Shown here in pieces: positions 54,736-63,942 of a DNA stretch of 64,000 nt (within the stretch, counting starts at the first letter, position 1; each line of letters begins with the position of its first letter). Where the stretch lies: assembly GCA_902783835.1 (NCBI GenBank), contig CACZSN010000026.1:29787-93786 (forward strand), in the 5' to 3' direction. A program made the position numbers and the translations under genes. The notes under the pieces are model-generated. The model saw only the letters and a program-made list of their open reading frames with translations. It made no database searches and had not been told where the DNA came from. Origin of the DNA: an uncultured bacterium. GTDB taxonomy: Bacteria; Cyanobacteriota; Vampirovibrionia; Gastranaerophilales; Gastranaerophilaceae.

Positions 54736-55686
54736 CTAAACCTTTTTGTAAAGGCATTTTAAAGATTCATAATAATCTAAATTTATGCCTTCCTTTTTAC
54801 AATGTTTTTGTATTAATTCAATCATTTTTTCCATATGTTTGGTAATTTTTTGATTATTGCTTTTGAACCATTCACGTTCAATATCCAAAACAAGATTTTT
54901 AATTCCTAATGAAACCGACAAATCATACCATTTAATTATTTCTTCTTCACTATCATTGTAACTCGGAATAATTATAAATTTTGACAAAACACGACTTTTG
55001 CCCTCTTGTTGTGCGTCAGTATATTTTTTTAAATTTTCAACAACTTGATTAAAACAGGGAACATTTTTGATTTTTGCAAAAGTTTCTTCACAACCGCTGT
55101 CAAGAGAACAACAAAGGTTCGTTTCCGTTTCTCTCAAAAGTCTTTCAATACCTTGTGAATATTTTATACAATTAGAATTAACTATATATCTTTGCATTCC
55201 GTTTTCTATACACAAATCAATAATTTTATCAAAATCAATCATCAATGCCGGTTCACCACCCGCAAATTGAATGTATCCGTAATAGACTTGCTTTAAAAGT
55301 TTTTTTGAAAAAAGTTCTTGAAAATAGGGGAACATGGAATATTCTTTTACCCCTTTTTTAGACCAACAATCGCAATAAACACATCTGCTGTTGCATTTTA
55401 CAAAAGAATTTACATCAACAAAATAAACGAAATCATCGTTATTAAGCTTGTTTACGGTCTGGATTGCGGAACATCCCTTACAAAATACGGGAGGATTTCC
55501 TTCTGCAATTTGTTTTCTCCAGATATCACGACGTTCCTTGATTTTCTGCCAATCAATATTTTCATAAGAATCACAAAGAGTCGGTCTTTCAACTCCGGAA
55601 TGGACTGATTTGCAACAAGCACGGATTACAAAACGTTCAAAATTTATACCGTTATCCATAAAATCGCACTTGTATAATTTCGTCAT
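54736..55686 (-). CDS. Radical SAM protein
   Basis: The 316-residue protein has the 4Fe-4S motif C98-NSR-C102-VY-C105, followed by QFAGGEPALM (the GGE motif for SAM) and later SLDSG and KFIIIPSYND strands of the barrel. Ahead of the cluster are extra Cys (RACCKSV, LCDSY, FCKGC) that could bind a second cluster or zinc. There is no C-terminal SPASM Cys set. The MoaA/PqqE-like group covers many peptide and small-molecule modifications; the substrate is unknown. It is co-transcribed with comM. Confidence 0.75.
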   Translation of the reverse strand: MTKLYKCDFMDNGINFERFVIRACCKSVHSGVERPTLCDSYENIDWQKIKERRDIWRKQIAEGNPPVFCKGCSAIQTVNKLNNDDFVYFVDVNSFVKCNSRCVYCDCWSKKGVKEYSMFPYFQELFSKKLLKQVYYGYIQFAGGEPALMIDFDKIIDLCIENGMQRYIVNSNCIKYSQGIERLLRETETNLCCSLDSGCEETFAKIKNVPCFNQVVENLKKYTDAQQEGKSRVLSKFIIIPSYNDSEEEIIKWYDLSVSLGIKNLVLDIEREWFKSNNQKITKHMEKMIELIQKHCKKEGINLDYYESLKCLYKKV

Positions 55687-55721
55687 GCCCTGTCCTTTTT
55701 TTCGATTATATCATCAAACTT

Positions 55722-57104
55722 TTATTGTTGAGAAAGTTTTTTGCGACGGATTTTGTCTCTAAAATTATAAATAGGTATCCCCGCAAGTGTAATAATCAAC
55801 CCCGGCAAGGTATACTGCGGTTTATAAAAAGTCAATCCGGTTATAATAAACGTTGCATTTATCATAAATAATAAAATGGCAATATTGGGCACTTTCGCAA
55901 TACCATGTTTTTTGCCGTACATTTTTCTCATTCTGAAAATACCGAAAATCGTTATTGCATAAAAAATTAAGGAAGAATAAATTACATAATCCAAAAGTTG
56001 TGAATATGAACCCCACAAAATTAATATACATATCCAAAAACATTGTAACCATAATGAATTTTCCGGAACTCTCGTTTTTCTGTTAACCTTAGCCAATGCA
56101 CGGAAAAATAATTTATCTTTTGCCATTTTGTAATAAACTCTTGACCCCGTCATAATCATTCCGTTTGAACAACCAAAAGCCGAAATTGCAATAATTATCG
56201 CAATAAACACCATTCCGCCGTGACCGTAAATTGTATTGATTAATTCGGCGGCAACAATGTCTTGATGAGAATTTTGTATCGTTTCAAGAGGCATTGTTCC
56301 GACATAAATAAGATTTATCCCAAAATAAAGCACTATAACTGCAATTGAACCAAACAACAATGCAAGAGGAATATTTCTTTTAGGTTTCTTGATTTCAGAT
56401 GCAATAAACGTTACGTTATTCCAAGTTATTGAAGCAAACATAGAGCCGACTATTGCAACGGACAAAACTTTGAAAAACTCAAACCCCTGCGGAATTGCAT
56501 TTGTTGCAAGCGAAAGATTCAACTTTAAACATTCAAAATTAAATCCGACAAACAACCCCAAACCGATAATTAATATCATTGAAAACACTTTTGTTAAAGT
56601 GAACAAATGTTGAGTAAACATCCCCTGCTTGACACCTCGCGAGTTGATGTAAGTTAAAATGATTACCGTTATAACCGCAAATAATCGCTGCAAAGATAAA
56701 TGATAATTTCCTATCGTCAAAACTGTTGTGCTTTCTGAAATTACAGGGAAAATTAAACCTATAAATTTTGCAAATGCAATGTTTACCGCGGCAAGCGTCC
56801 CCGTTTGAATTACCGTAAATAACGTCCAACCATAAATAAAAGCTAATTTTTCGCTGAAAATCTTCTTTAAAAATACGTATTGTCCGCCTTCATCGGGAAT
56901 GGTTGAAGATAATTCGCCGTAACATAATGCTCCGCAAAGTGTTGTAATACCTGCAATTATCCAACATAATAACAACATAATAACGGAATTTGTTTGTCTC
57001 GAAATTTCCGCAGAAACAATAAAAATCCCGCTTCCAATCATTGACCCCGCAACAATTGAAACAGCATCTTTTAAATTCAAAGTTCGCTTGAGATTATTTG
57101 ACAT
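55722..57104 (-). CDS. APC-family amino acid permease
   Basis: The 460-residue protein has twelve or so membrane segments. It begins with LKDAVSIVAGSMIGSGIFIV, the substrate-carboxylate loop of APC transporters, and has GALCYGELSSTIPDEGGQYVFLK in segment 3. It resembles the LAT/SteT-like amino-acid exchanger branch. It lies between the DAP genes and the radical SAM gene but is separated from the DAP genes by a terminator. Confidence 0.88.
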   Translation of the reverse strand: MSNNLKRTLNLKDAVSIVAGSMIGSGIFIVSAEISRQTNSVIMLLLCWIIAGITTLCGALCYGELSSTIPDEGGQYVFLKKIFSEKLAFIYGWTLFTVIQTGTLAAVNIAFAKFIGLIFPVISESTTVLTIGNYHLSLQRLFAVITVIILTYINSRGVKQGMFTQHLFTLTKVFSMILIIGLGLFVGFNFECLKLNLSLATNAIPQGFEFFKVLSVAIVGSMFASITWNNVTFIASEIKKPKRNIPLALLFGSIAVIVLYFGINLIYVGTMPLETIQNSHQDIVAAELINTIYGHGGMVFIAIIIAISAFGCSNGMIMTGSRVYYKMAKDKLFFRALAKVNRKTRVPENSLWLQCFWICILILWGSYSQLLDYVIYSSLIFYAITIFGIFRMRKMYGKKHGIAKVPNIAILLFMINATFIITGLTFYKPQYTLPGLIITLAGIPIYNFRDKIRRKKLSQQ

Positions 57105-57140
57105 AAATCAATATTATCATGAATATTTTTTCCAAAACAA

Positions 57141-57166
57141 AAAAGGTGCCTTTACAGCACCTCTTT
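57141..57166 (-). terminator. Terminator of the dapB-asd-dapA operon
   Basis: On the minus strand GAGGTGC and GCACCTT pair around six bases, followed by a T-run, 22 bases after dapA. Confidence 0.85.
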
Positions 57167-57187
57167 TATATTAAAATTTTTAAATTT

Positions 57188-58072
57188 TTATTTGATGTAC
57201 TTATCCGCAACCTTGTAAAATTCGGCTTTTTCATCTTCCGTCATATTAACAAGAGGAAGTCTGAGATGATTTTTGATAATCCCCATCTTTGAAAGAGCTT
57301 CTTTTATCGGAATCGGATTCGGGCACATAAAGATTTTCTTGAAGAAATCATAATTTTCAAGATGTTTTTCAAGTGCTTCCTGAACTTTTCCGTTCTTGAA
57401 AAGGGTAATCATTTCTTTGATTTCCTTACCGATAACGTGTGAAGCAACACTTATAACCCCTGTTGCACCCAAAGAAATCATCGGAAGAGTAAGACTGTCA
57501 TCACCTGAATAAATAGCAAAATCTTCAGGACAAAGTTTTTTCATATCACTGATTAAGTCCAAATCACCGTTACTTTGTTTTACGGCAACAATGTTGTAAT
57601 GTTTTTCGGCAAGTTCTGCAATCGTAGCAGGCAGCATATTTACACCTGTTCTTCCTGGGATATTGTAGAGAATAATCGGAAGTTTAACAGCATCTGCAAT
57701 CGCTCCGAAGTGTGCAATCAAACCTCTTGGGTTCGGTTTGTTATAATAAGGAACAACCGTCAAAATAGCGTCAGCACCTAATTCTTCAGCCTTTTTTGCT
57801 GTCATTATCGCTGTTGCCGTACAATTTGAACCGGTTCCCATAATAACCTTAATTCTGTTGTTAACGGTTTTGAGGACAAATCGCAAAACATCCCATTCTT
57901 CTTCGTGGGTCAATGTCGGACATTCTCCCGTAGTGCCAGCAACGAGTATTGCATCGCTTCCTGTTTCGATGAGGTGGTTAACCAACTTTTCAAGAGCCGC
58001 ATAGTCGACCTTCAAATTTTCATCAAACGGCGTAATCATTGCCGTTATTACTTCTCCGGCATTATATCTCAT
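57188..58072 (-). CDS. dapA: 4-hydroxy-tetrahydrodipicolinate synthase
   Basis: The 294-residue TIM-barrel enzyme has GTTGE with the catalytic Thr pair (47-48), YNIPGRTG with Tyr136, and the Schiff-base Lys165 in VAVKQSNGD. It condenses pyruvate and aspartate semialdehyde. It is the last gene of dapB-asd-dapA, which makes the precursor of diaminopimelate and lysine. Confidence 0.95.
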   Translation of the reverse strand: MRYNAGEVITAMITPFDENLKVDYAALEKLVNHLIETGSDAILVAGTTGECPTLTHEEEWDVLRFVLKTVNNRIKVIMGTGSNCTATAIMTAKKAEELGADAILTVVPYYNKPNPRGLIAHFGAIADAVKLPIILYNIPGRTGVNMLPATIAELAEKHYNIVAVKQSNGDLDLISDMKKLCPEDFAIYSGDDSLTLPMISLGATGVISVASHVIGKEIKEMITLFKNGKVQEALEKHLENYDFFKKIFMCPNPIPIKEALSKMGIIKNHLRLPLVNMTEDEKAEFYKVADKYIK

Positions 58073-58087
58073 TTTTTATTCTCCTTT

Positions 58088-59104
58088 TTAGAATAATTCC
58101 ATTTCAATAACTTTTTCGGCAATTCTGACGGTGTTCAAAGCCGCACCGATTCTAAGGTTATCAGCTACGCACCAGAGTGAAATACCGTTGTCAAAAGCAA
58201 GGTCTTTTCTTATTCTGCCGACGTAAACAGGGTTTTTGCCTGCAGTGTCTTTCGGAGTCGGGAATACCATATTATCGATATCGTCCATAACTTCAACGCC
58301 CCAAGCGTTTTCGAGAAGTTCTCTTGCCTTTTCGGGAGTCATTTCTTTTTCAAATTCGATTGTTACTGCTTCCGAGTGGCTGTTGAAAACGGGAACTCTT
58401 ACTGCCGTGCAGGTAATCGGAGTTTCTTCATCGAGGTGAAGAATTTTCTTTGTTTCATTAACAACCTTCATTTCTTCTTTCGTGTAGCCGTTTTCGCAGA
58501 ATACATCGATTTGCGGAATTACGTTGAAAGCGATGTCTTTTACAAATTTTTTATTTTCAAATTTTTCCCCTTTAAGGCTTGCTTCCGTGCTTTCACGAAG
58601 TTCGTTGATTGCTGCAAGACCTGCACCACTGACGGCTTGGTATGTGCTTACGATAAGTCTTTTGATTTTTGCATAATCGTGCAAAGGTTTCAAAACAAGC
58701 ATCAATTGTGAAGTTGAGCAATTCGGGTTTGCAACGATGCCGTGATGTTTTTTTAAATCATCGTGGTTAACGCCTGCAATTACAAGCGGAACGTCTTTTT
58801 CCATACGGAAAGCACTTGAGTTGTCAATGTATACGCAACCACGTTTTACGGCTTCTTTTGCAAGTGCCAAACTTGTTGAACCGCCTGCTGAAGCAAGTAC
58901 AATATTAACCCCTTCAAATGAATCGGGAGTTGCTTCTTCGATTGTATATTCTTTTCCTTTGAATTCTATCTTTTTGCCTGCACTTTTTGAACTTGCAAGG
59001 AATTTGATATTTTCAAACGGAACGTCATTTTCTACTAATATTGATAAAATTTCTCTGCCTACAACACCTGTTGCACCGAGAACCGCTAAATTAGGTTTTT
59101 TCAT
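58088..59104 (-). CDS. asd: Aspartate-semialdehyde dehydrogenase
   Basis: The 338-residue protein has the NADP-binding GATGVVGREIL, the catalytic Cys129 in ANPNCSTSQ, and the substrate segment VPVFNSHSEAVTIEFE. The ATG at 59102-59104 is preceded by GAGGAAG. It supplies aspartate semialdehyde to dapA, 15 bases downstream. Confidence 0.95.
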   Translation of the reverse strand: MKKPNLAVLGATGVVGREILSILVENDVPFENIKFLASSKSAGKKIEFKGKEYTIEEATPDSFEGVNIVLASAGGSTSLALAKEAVKRGCVYIDNSSAFRMEKDVPLVIAGVNHDDLKKHHGIVANPNCSTSQLMLVLKPLHDYAKIKRLIVSTYQAVSGAGLAAINELRESTEASLKGEKFENKKFVKDIAFNVIPQIDVFCENGYTKEEMKVVNETKKILHLDEETPITCTAVRVPVFNSHSEAVTIEFEKEMTPEKARELLENAWGVEVMDDIDNMVFPTPKDTAGKNPVYVGRIRKDLAFDNGISLWCVADNLRIGAALNTVRIAEKVIEMELF

Positions 59105-59165
59105 AATCTTCCTCATTTATCTTTTTGCACTATATTACCACGTCAAGACGCAGATAGACAGAATG

Positions 59166-59951
59166 TTACATAATGTTATCAAGACCGTAAATAAAGCCCT
59201 TTTGAGCGTATACGTGTTTTACGGCAAGAAGAACTCCGTTCATATAGCATGCTCTGTCGGACGTGTCGTGACGAATTGTCAAAACTTGTCCTGCTGCACC
59301 AAGAATGACTTCTTGCGATGCGGAATAACCTGGCATTCTGACTGAGTGAATGCGGATTTGTGATTTTCCGTTTGCCCCTCTTGCACCCGTCAATGTTTCT
59401 TTTTCGTCGCAGTTTCCTGTTGTGAAACAGTCATTTTCTTCCGCCATAAGTTCTGCCGTTTTAATTGCAGTACCAGATGGTGCATCTTTTTTTTGATTGT
59501 GGTGAAGTTCAATGATTTCAGCGTTGTTGAAATATTTTGCAGCCTCTTTTGCAAACTTCATCATCAAAACTGCACCCGTTGAAAAGTTCGGTGCGATAAG
59601 GCATGACACGTTATTTTCTTCTGAAAGTTTTTTGAGTTCTTCAATTTGTTCGGGCTTTAAACCTGTTGTACCGATTACAGGAGAAACACCGCATTTAATA
59701 TATTTTTTTGCATTTTCAAAAATCGCTGAGGGTTGAGTAAAATCAACGACAACATCCGGTTTTAAATCAACATTGATTTCTTCCGAAATCAAAACACCGT
59801 TTTCTTTTCCGCAAACGATTTGACCGATGTCTTTACCTGCTTCGAACTTGTCGATAGCCTGAACGAGTTCGCAATCGGGGTCATTAGTAACGGCCTTAAC
59901 GACCTCTTTGCCCATTTTTCCTAAAGCACCTGCTACTGCAACTTTTATCAT
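59166..59951 (-). CDS. dapB: 4-hydroxy-tetrahydrodipicolinate reductase
   Basis: The 261-residue protein has the NAD(P)-binding VAVAGALGKMGKEV, GTTGLKPEQ, IAPNFSTGAVLMMKF, and the DapB signature ELHHNQKKDAPSGTA with the catalytic His pair and Lys. It reduces the DapA product. It is first in the dapB-asd-dapA operon. Confidence 0.95.
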   Translation of the reverse strand: MIKVAVAGALGKMGKEVVKAVTNDPDCELVQAIDKFEAGKDIGQIVCGKENGVLISEEINVDLKPDVVVDFTQPSAIFENAKKYIKCGVSPVIGTTGLKPEQIEELKKLSEENNVSCLIAPNFSTGAVLMMKFAKEAAKYFNNAEIIELHHNQKKDAPSGTAIKTAELMAEENDCFTTGNCDEKETLTGARGANGKSQIRIHSVRMPGYSASQEVILGAAGQVLTIRHDTSDRACYMNGVLLAVKHVYAQKGFIYGLDNIM

Positions 59952-60060
59952 GATTTTTTCCTTTTTAAAATTTTTATAAACTTTTTGAAAATTATCGCAT
60001 AATAATTTTTTTAAAAAAACATTTTATTTATTTTTGTAATGTTTTCAATATAATTAAGAC

Positions 60061-60282
60061 ATGCAAATTAATTCTAAAAATCAAGTAAAATTATTGTTAA
60101 TGCTTGAAGATGTTAAATTAAAAGAGCTTGTTGTCAAATTGAGTGAAACAACAGGAAAAAAATACACGTCTGATGGCTTATCACATAAACTTTCCCGAGG
60201 AAGGTTAACTTATGATGAAATGCTTTTGATTGCTGATATTTTAGGATATAAAATTGAATTTTCAAAAAAGGATAAAGCTTAG
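60061..60282 (+). CDS. Small helix-turn-helix-like protein
   Basis: The 73-residue protein is all-helical with a possible helix-turn-helix (LKELVVKLSETTGKKYTSDGLSHKLSRGRLTYDEMLLIADILGYKIEF region). The SHKLSRG turn followed by MLLIADILGY is typical of small Cro/XRE-like proteins of Firmicutes and phages. The ATG begins at 60061, without an obvious strong ribosome site. Its own operon is single-gene. It may be a DNA-binding regulator, but this is not certain. Confidence 0.6.
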   Translation: MQINSKNQVKLLLMLEDVKLKELVVKLSETTGKKYTSDGLSHKLSRGRLTYDEMLLIADILGYKIEFSKKDKA

Positions 60283-60306
60283 AAAGTTGAGTCGGTTTTA
60301 GTTAAT

Positions 60307-60319
60307 CACTAAAATAGTG
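60307..60319. repeat. Degenerate relative of the iterated palindrome
   Basis: CACTAAAATAGTG has the same CACTA/TAGTG arms but a three-base A spacer. It lies between the HTH-like gene and ileS. It may be unrelated. Confidence 0.35.
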
Positions 60320-60421
60320 TTTGTTGTTTTTTAAGAAACAATCTTTTTATTTCCATTTTTGAACAAAACGTATTTTTGTAATAAAATAATTTCAGTAAAT
60401 ACAAATACGAGTGGAAATATC

Positions 60422-63244
60422 ATGTCAGAAGAAAAAAAAGAATACAAAAATACGCTTAATTTGCCTCAAACGACACTTGAAATGAGAGCAAATGCGACGA
60501 AAAAAGAGCCCGAAACTCAAAAGTGGTGGGCTGATGAAAAAATTTATGAAAAGACAGTCGAAAATAGAGACAAAGCAAACGCTTTCATTCTCCACGACGG
60601 TCCTCCGTACCTCAGTTCCGAAAAAATTCACGTCGGTACGGCATTAAACAAAATTTTGAAAGATATTTTAATTAAATATAAATCGCAAAGAGGCTATTAT
60701 GCACCTTATGTTCCAGGTTACGACGGTCACGGTTTGCCGATTGAAAACAAGGTCGTAAAAAATATCGAAGGCGGAAGAAGTGCTTTGACTCCTTTGGAAT
60801 TACGTCAAAAATGCCGTGAATACGCTCATAACAGTTTAAAAGGTCAAGAAAGCGAATTCAAACGCTTAGGTGTTTTGGGAAATTGGGAACATCCTTATTT
60901 GACTATCAACGCTGAATATGAGGCTGAACAAGTTCGAGTTTTCGGTGAAATGTATAAAAAAGGCTACATTGAAAAAGGATTGAAACCTGTTTATTGGTGT
61001 GCATCTTGCGAAACCGCACTTGCAGAAGCGGAAGTTGAATATGCTGATCACACCTCAACTTCAATCTATGTAAGATTTAAGTTTGACGATGAAAGCACAA
61101 AAACTTTAAGAGAAAAATTTGAATTTTTAAACAACGGCAAGGATATTTACTCGGTAATTTGGACAACAACTCCTTGGACAATCCCGTCAAACCTTGCAAT
61201 CAGCGTTCATCCGAAGTTTGAATATACATTCTTTGAATACAACAATGATGTTTACTATGCAGCAACGGAACTTTTGGGAAGTTTCCTGAATGATGTTGAT
61301 TGGAGCGAAGCGGACATTAAGGTTTTGGGCATTTGCAAAGGTGAAGATTTGGAAAATCTTACCCCCGAACACCCGCTTTATGACAGAAAGTCACCGATTT
61401 TATGCGGCGAACACGTTACGCTTGATGCCGGTACGGGTTCTGTTCACACCGCTCCGGGACACGGTCTTGAAGACTATGAAGTTTGTTGCAAATACAAAAT
61501 CGGTGTTTATTCACCGTTGGATTCAAAAGGTGTTTGGACAGAAGAAGCAGGCGATTTGGCTGGTATTCCTTATTACAAAGGGAATGAAATTGTTATCCAA
61601 AAATTGAAAGATTGCGGTGCATTACTTGCATCAGCTGACATTCAGCACAGTTACCCGCATTGTTGGAGATGTAAAAAACCTGTTATTTACAGAGCAACTC
61701 CACAATGGTTCGTAAAAGTCGACAAGTTCAGAGACACTGCACTTGAAGAAATTAAGAAGGTTAAATTTATCCCCGCATCAGGTGAAGCGAGAATTTCAAA
61801 CATGGTTGAAGGTCGTACAGACTGGTGTATTTCACGTCAAAGAGCTTGGGGTGTGCCTATTCCCGTATTCTATTGTGAAGATTGCGGCGAAGTTATTTGT
61901 ACGGACGAAACTATCGAACACGTTGCAAAAATCTTTGAAAAAGAAAGTTCAGACGCTTGGGTAAAATACTCGGAAAAAGAACTTTTGCCCGAAAATTTTG
62001 TATGTCCTAAGTGTGGGAAAACTCATTTCCGTAAAGAAAACGACATTATGGACGTATGGTTCTATTCAGGTGTATCGTGGAGAGCAGTTGTTGAAAAACG
62101 TCACGAAGAATTAAATCATACCCCTGTTGATATGTACCTCGAAGGTTCTGATCAACACAGAGGCTGGTTCCAATCTTCATTATTAACATCAGTTGCAACA
62201 CAAGGAATTGCACCTTACAAACAAGTTTTGACACACGGATTTGTATTTGGCGAAGACGGCAGAAAGATGTCAAAATCTTTGGGTAACTACATCAGACCTG
62301 ATGATATCATTAAAAATTACGGTGCAGACATTTTGAGATTATGGGCTGCATCAGTTGATTACAGAAACGATATCAAAATCGGCGATAACATCGTTAAGCA
62401 ACTTTCGGAAATCTTCAAAAAGACGAGAAACACGGCAAGATTTTTGCTTGGAAACCTCTACGACTTCGACCCTGAAAAGGATTACGTCACATATGAAGAT
62501 TTGAAACCGCTCGATAAATTCGCACTCCACAAATTGAACGAACTTATCGAAAACGTAACAGAAGCGTTCGAAGCGTATGAATTTTATAAGTATTTCCAAT
62601 GCTTACAAAATTTTGCGGCTGTCGATTTGAGTTCATTCTATCTTGATATCGTAAAAGACAGACTTTACACAGCAGGTAAGAAATCGCTTTCAAGACGGGC
62701 ATGTCAGACAGTTTTGTATGAAATTTGCTCGGCATTGAACAGAATTTTGGTCCCTGTAATGCCTCACCAAGCGGAAGATATTTGGAGAAATACTCCGGAA
62801 GTTCAAAAAGTCGGAAAACCGGAAAGTATCATTCTTTCATCTTGGCCGACAGTTAATGAAAAATGGACAAACGAAGAAATCAATGCTGATTTCACGGAAA
62901 TCTTGAAACTTCGTGAAACAGTAACAAAAGCAATCGAAGTTTTAAGAGCAAACAAAGTTGTCGGAAGTTCGTTAGAAGTTGCAGTTACCGTAACAGGTGA
63001 AAATACCGCATTACTTGACAAGTACAAAGATGACTTAAAAGCTTTGTTCATCACATCTCAAGCTTACGTTTCAACCGAAAAACCCGAAAATGTCTTGAGC
63101 GAACATACAGAACACGGCTTCACTGCTTGGGTTACAAAAGCGGAAGGTCAAAAATGTGCAAGATGCTGGAAGTATGCAGATCTTTGCACGGAAGAAGGCC
63201 ACGAAACGATTTGCCCCGACTGCTTGGAAGCAATCAAAGGCTAA
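60422..63244 (+). CDS. ileS: Isoleucyl-tRNA synthetase
   Basis: The 940-residue class I synthetase has the catalytic fold, an inserted editing domain (TPWTIPSNLA, and a GTGSVHTAPGHG loop), the KMSKS loop intact at 615-619, an anticodon-binding helical domain, and a C-terminal zinc finger (CARCWKYADLC ... CPDC). The first signature, normally HIGH, reads HVGT at 70-73. The ATG at 60422 is chosen; an earlier in-frame start at 60359 lacks family sequence. It ends at a strong terminator. Confidence 0.96.
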   Translation: MSEEKKEYKNTLNLPQTTLEMRANATKKEPETQKWWADEKIYEKTVENRDKANAFILHDGPPYLSSEKIHVGTALNKILKDILIKYKSQRGYYAPYVPGYDGHGLPIENKVVKNIEGGRSALTPLELRQKCREYAHNSLKGQESEFKRLGVLGNWEHPYLTINAEYEAEQVRVFGEMYKKGYIEKGLKPVYWCASCETALAEAEVEYADHTSTSIYVRFKFDDESTKTLREKFEFLNNGKDIYSVIWTTTPWTIPSNLAISVHPKFEYTFFEYNNDVYYAATELLGSFLNDVDWSEADIKVLGICKGEDLENLTPEHPLYDRKSPILCGEHVTLDAGTGSVHTAPGHGLEDYEVCCKYKIGVYSPLDSKGVWTEEAGDLAGIPYYKGNEIVIQKLKDCGALLASADIQHSYPHCWRCKKPVIYRATPQWFVKVDKFRDTALEEIKKVKFIPASGEARISNMVEGRTDWCISRQRAWGVPIPVFYCEDCGEVICTDETIEHVAKIFEKESSDAWVKYSEKELLPENFVCPKCGKTHFRKENDIMDVWFYSGVSWRAVVEKRHEELNHTPVDMYLEGSDQHRGWFQSSLLTSVATQGIAPYKQVLTHGFVFGEDGRKMSKSLGNYIRPDDIIKNYGADILRLWAASVDYRNDIKIGDNIVKQLSEIFKKTRNTARFLLGNLYDFDPEKDYVTYEDLKPLDKFALHKLNELIENVTEAFEAYEFYKYFQCLQNFAAVDLSSFYLDIVKDRLYTAGKKSLSRRACQTVLYEICSALNRILVPVMPHQAEDIWRNTPEVQKVGKPESIILSSWPTVNEKWTNEEINADFTEILKLRETVTKAIEVLRANKVVGSSLEVAVTVTGENTALLDKYKDDLKALFITSQAYVSTEKPENVLSEHTEHGFTAWVTKAEGQKCARCWKYADLCTEEGHETICPDCLEAIKG

Positions 63245-63260
63245 TTTTTTCAAAAATATT

Positions 63261-63292
63261 AAAAAGGATAATCTTCGGATTGTCCTTTTTTT
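63261..63292 (+). terminator. Terminator of ileS
   Basis: AAAAGGATAATC and GATTGTCCTTTT pair across a TTCG tetraloop, followed by a T-run. Confidence 0.9.
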
Positions 63293-63341
63293 TGTTGAAA
63301 AAATATGATAGACTGAAATATCACTTAATAAGGGTTATTTG

Positions 63342-63875
63342 ATGGTTAAAGATGAAGTATTGTTTGTTGCAAAACAAAATAGAAATTTAGTTTTATTTTA
63401 CGTTGTTGGCTGTTTGGTGTTTGCTGCGATAGGTGTGTTTTTAATATGTCATGATGATATTTTTTATAAAATTGTGGGCTATTTTACAGCAGGTTTTTTC
63501 GGGGTATGTTGTTTGCCAATGCACTTAAAATGTTTGCTTTTTCCGATAACTAATTTGATTTTGCAAAAAAATGGATTTTATTTTTGTTCGAATAACTTTT
63601 CTAAACTGATATTTGTTGAGTATGATAATGTTTCGGGAATTGAGTTGCTGGATATTTCTCAAACAAAAATCATTTGTTTTAATTTGAAAGATGACTCAAA
63701 GGTCGTAAAGGATTTCAATATTTTACAAAAATTTATTGCAAGGACTAATGAAAAATCTTATGGCTACGAATTTTCAATCTCCTTGACTGGCACTGGCGAA
63801 AATATAGAAAAAGTATATAAAATAATGAAGGCATTAATTTATGAAAAAGAAGGCGAAGATGCTAAATCATTCTAA
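63342..63875 (+). CDS. Small membrane protein, STM3941-like
   Basis: The 177-residue protein has two membrane segments near the N-terminus (about 17-36 and 42-62) and a C-terminal beta-rich domain (about 70-165) with SGIELLDISQTKIICFNL, in the style of PH-like or STM3941-family proteins. The ATG at 63342 is preceded by AAGGG. Function is unknown. Confidence 0.65.
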   Translation: MVKDEVLFVAKQNRNLVLFYVVGCLVFAAIGVFLICHDDIFYKIVGYFTAGFFGVCCLPMHLKCLLFPITNLILQKNGFYFCSNNFSKLIFVEYDNVSGIELLDISQTKIICFNLKDDSKVVKDFNILQKFIARTNEKSYGYEFSISLTGTGENIEKVYKIMKALIYEKEGEDAKSF

Positions 63876-63920
63876 GAAAGCAGGCACAAACTTAAATGAA
63901 CGAAGTCCCTTCCCAAATAA

Positions 63921-63942
63921 AAAGGGCGACTTAATGTCGCCC
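63921..63942 (-). terminator. Terminator of a gene beyond the right edge
   Basis: GGGCGAC and GTCGCCC pair around TTAAT. Only the minus strand has a T-run after the stem. So it closes a minus-strand gene that ends near 63985 or beyond the window. Confidence 0.7.

Noticed and set aside
60283..60421. T-box leader upstream of ileS
   Set aside because: The interval is only about 140 bases, with no T-box sequence or specifier-loop structure.
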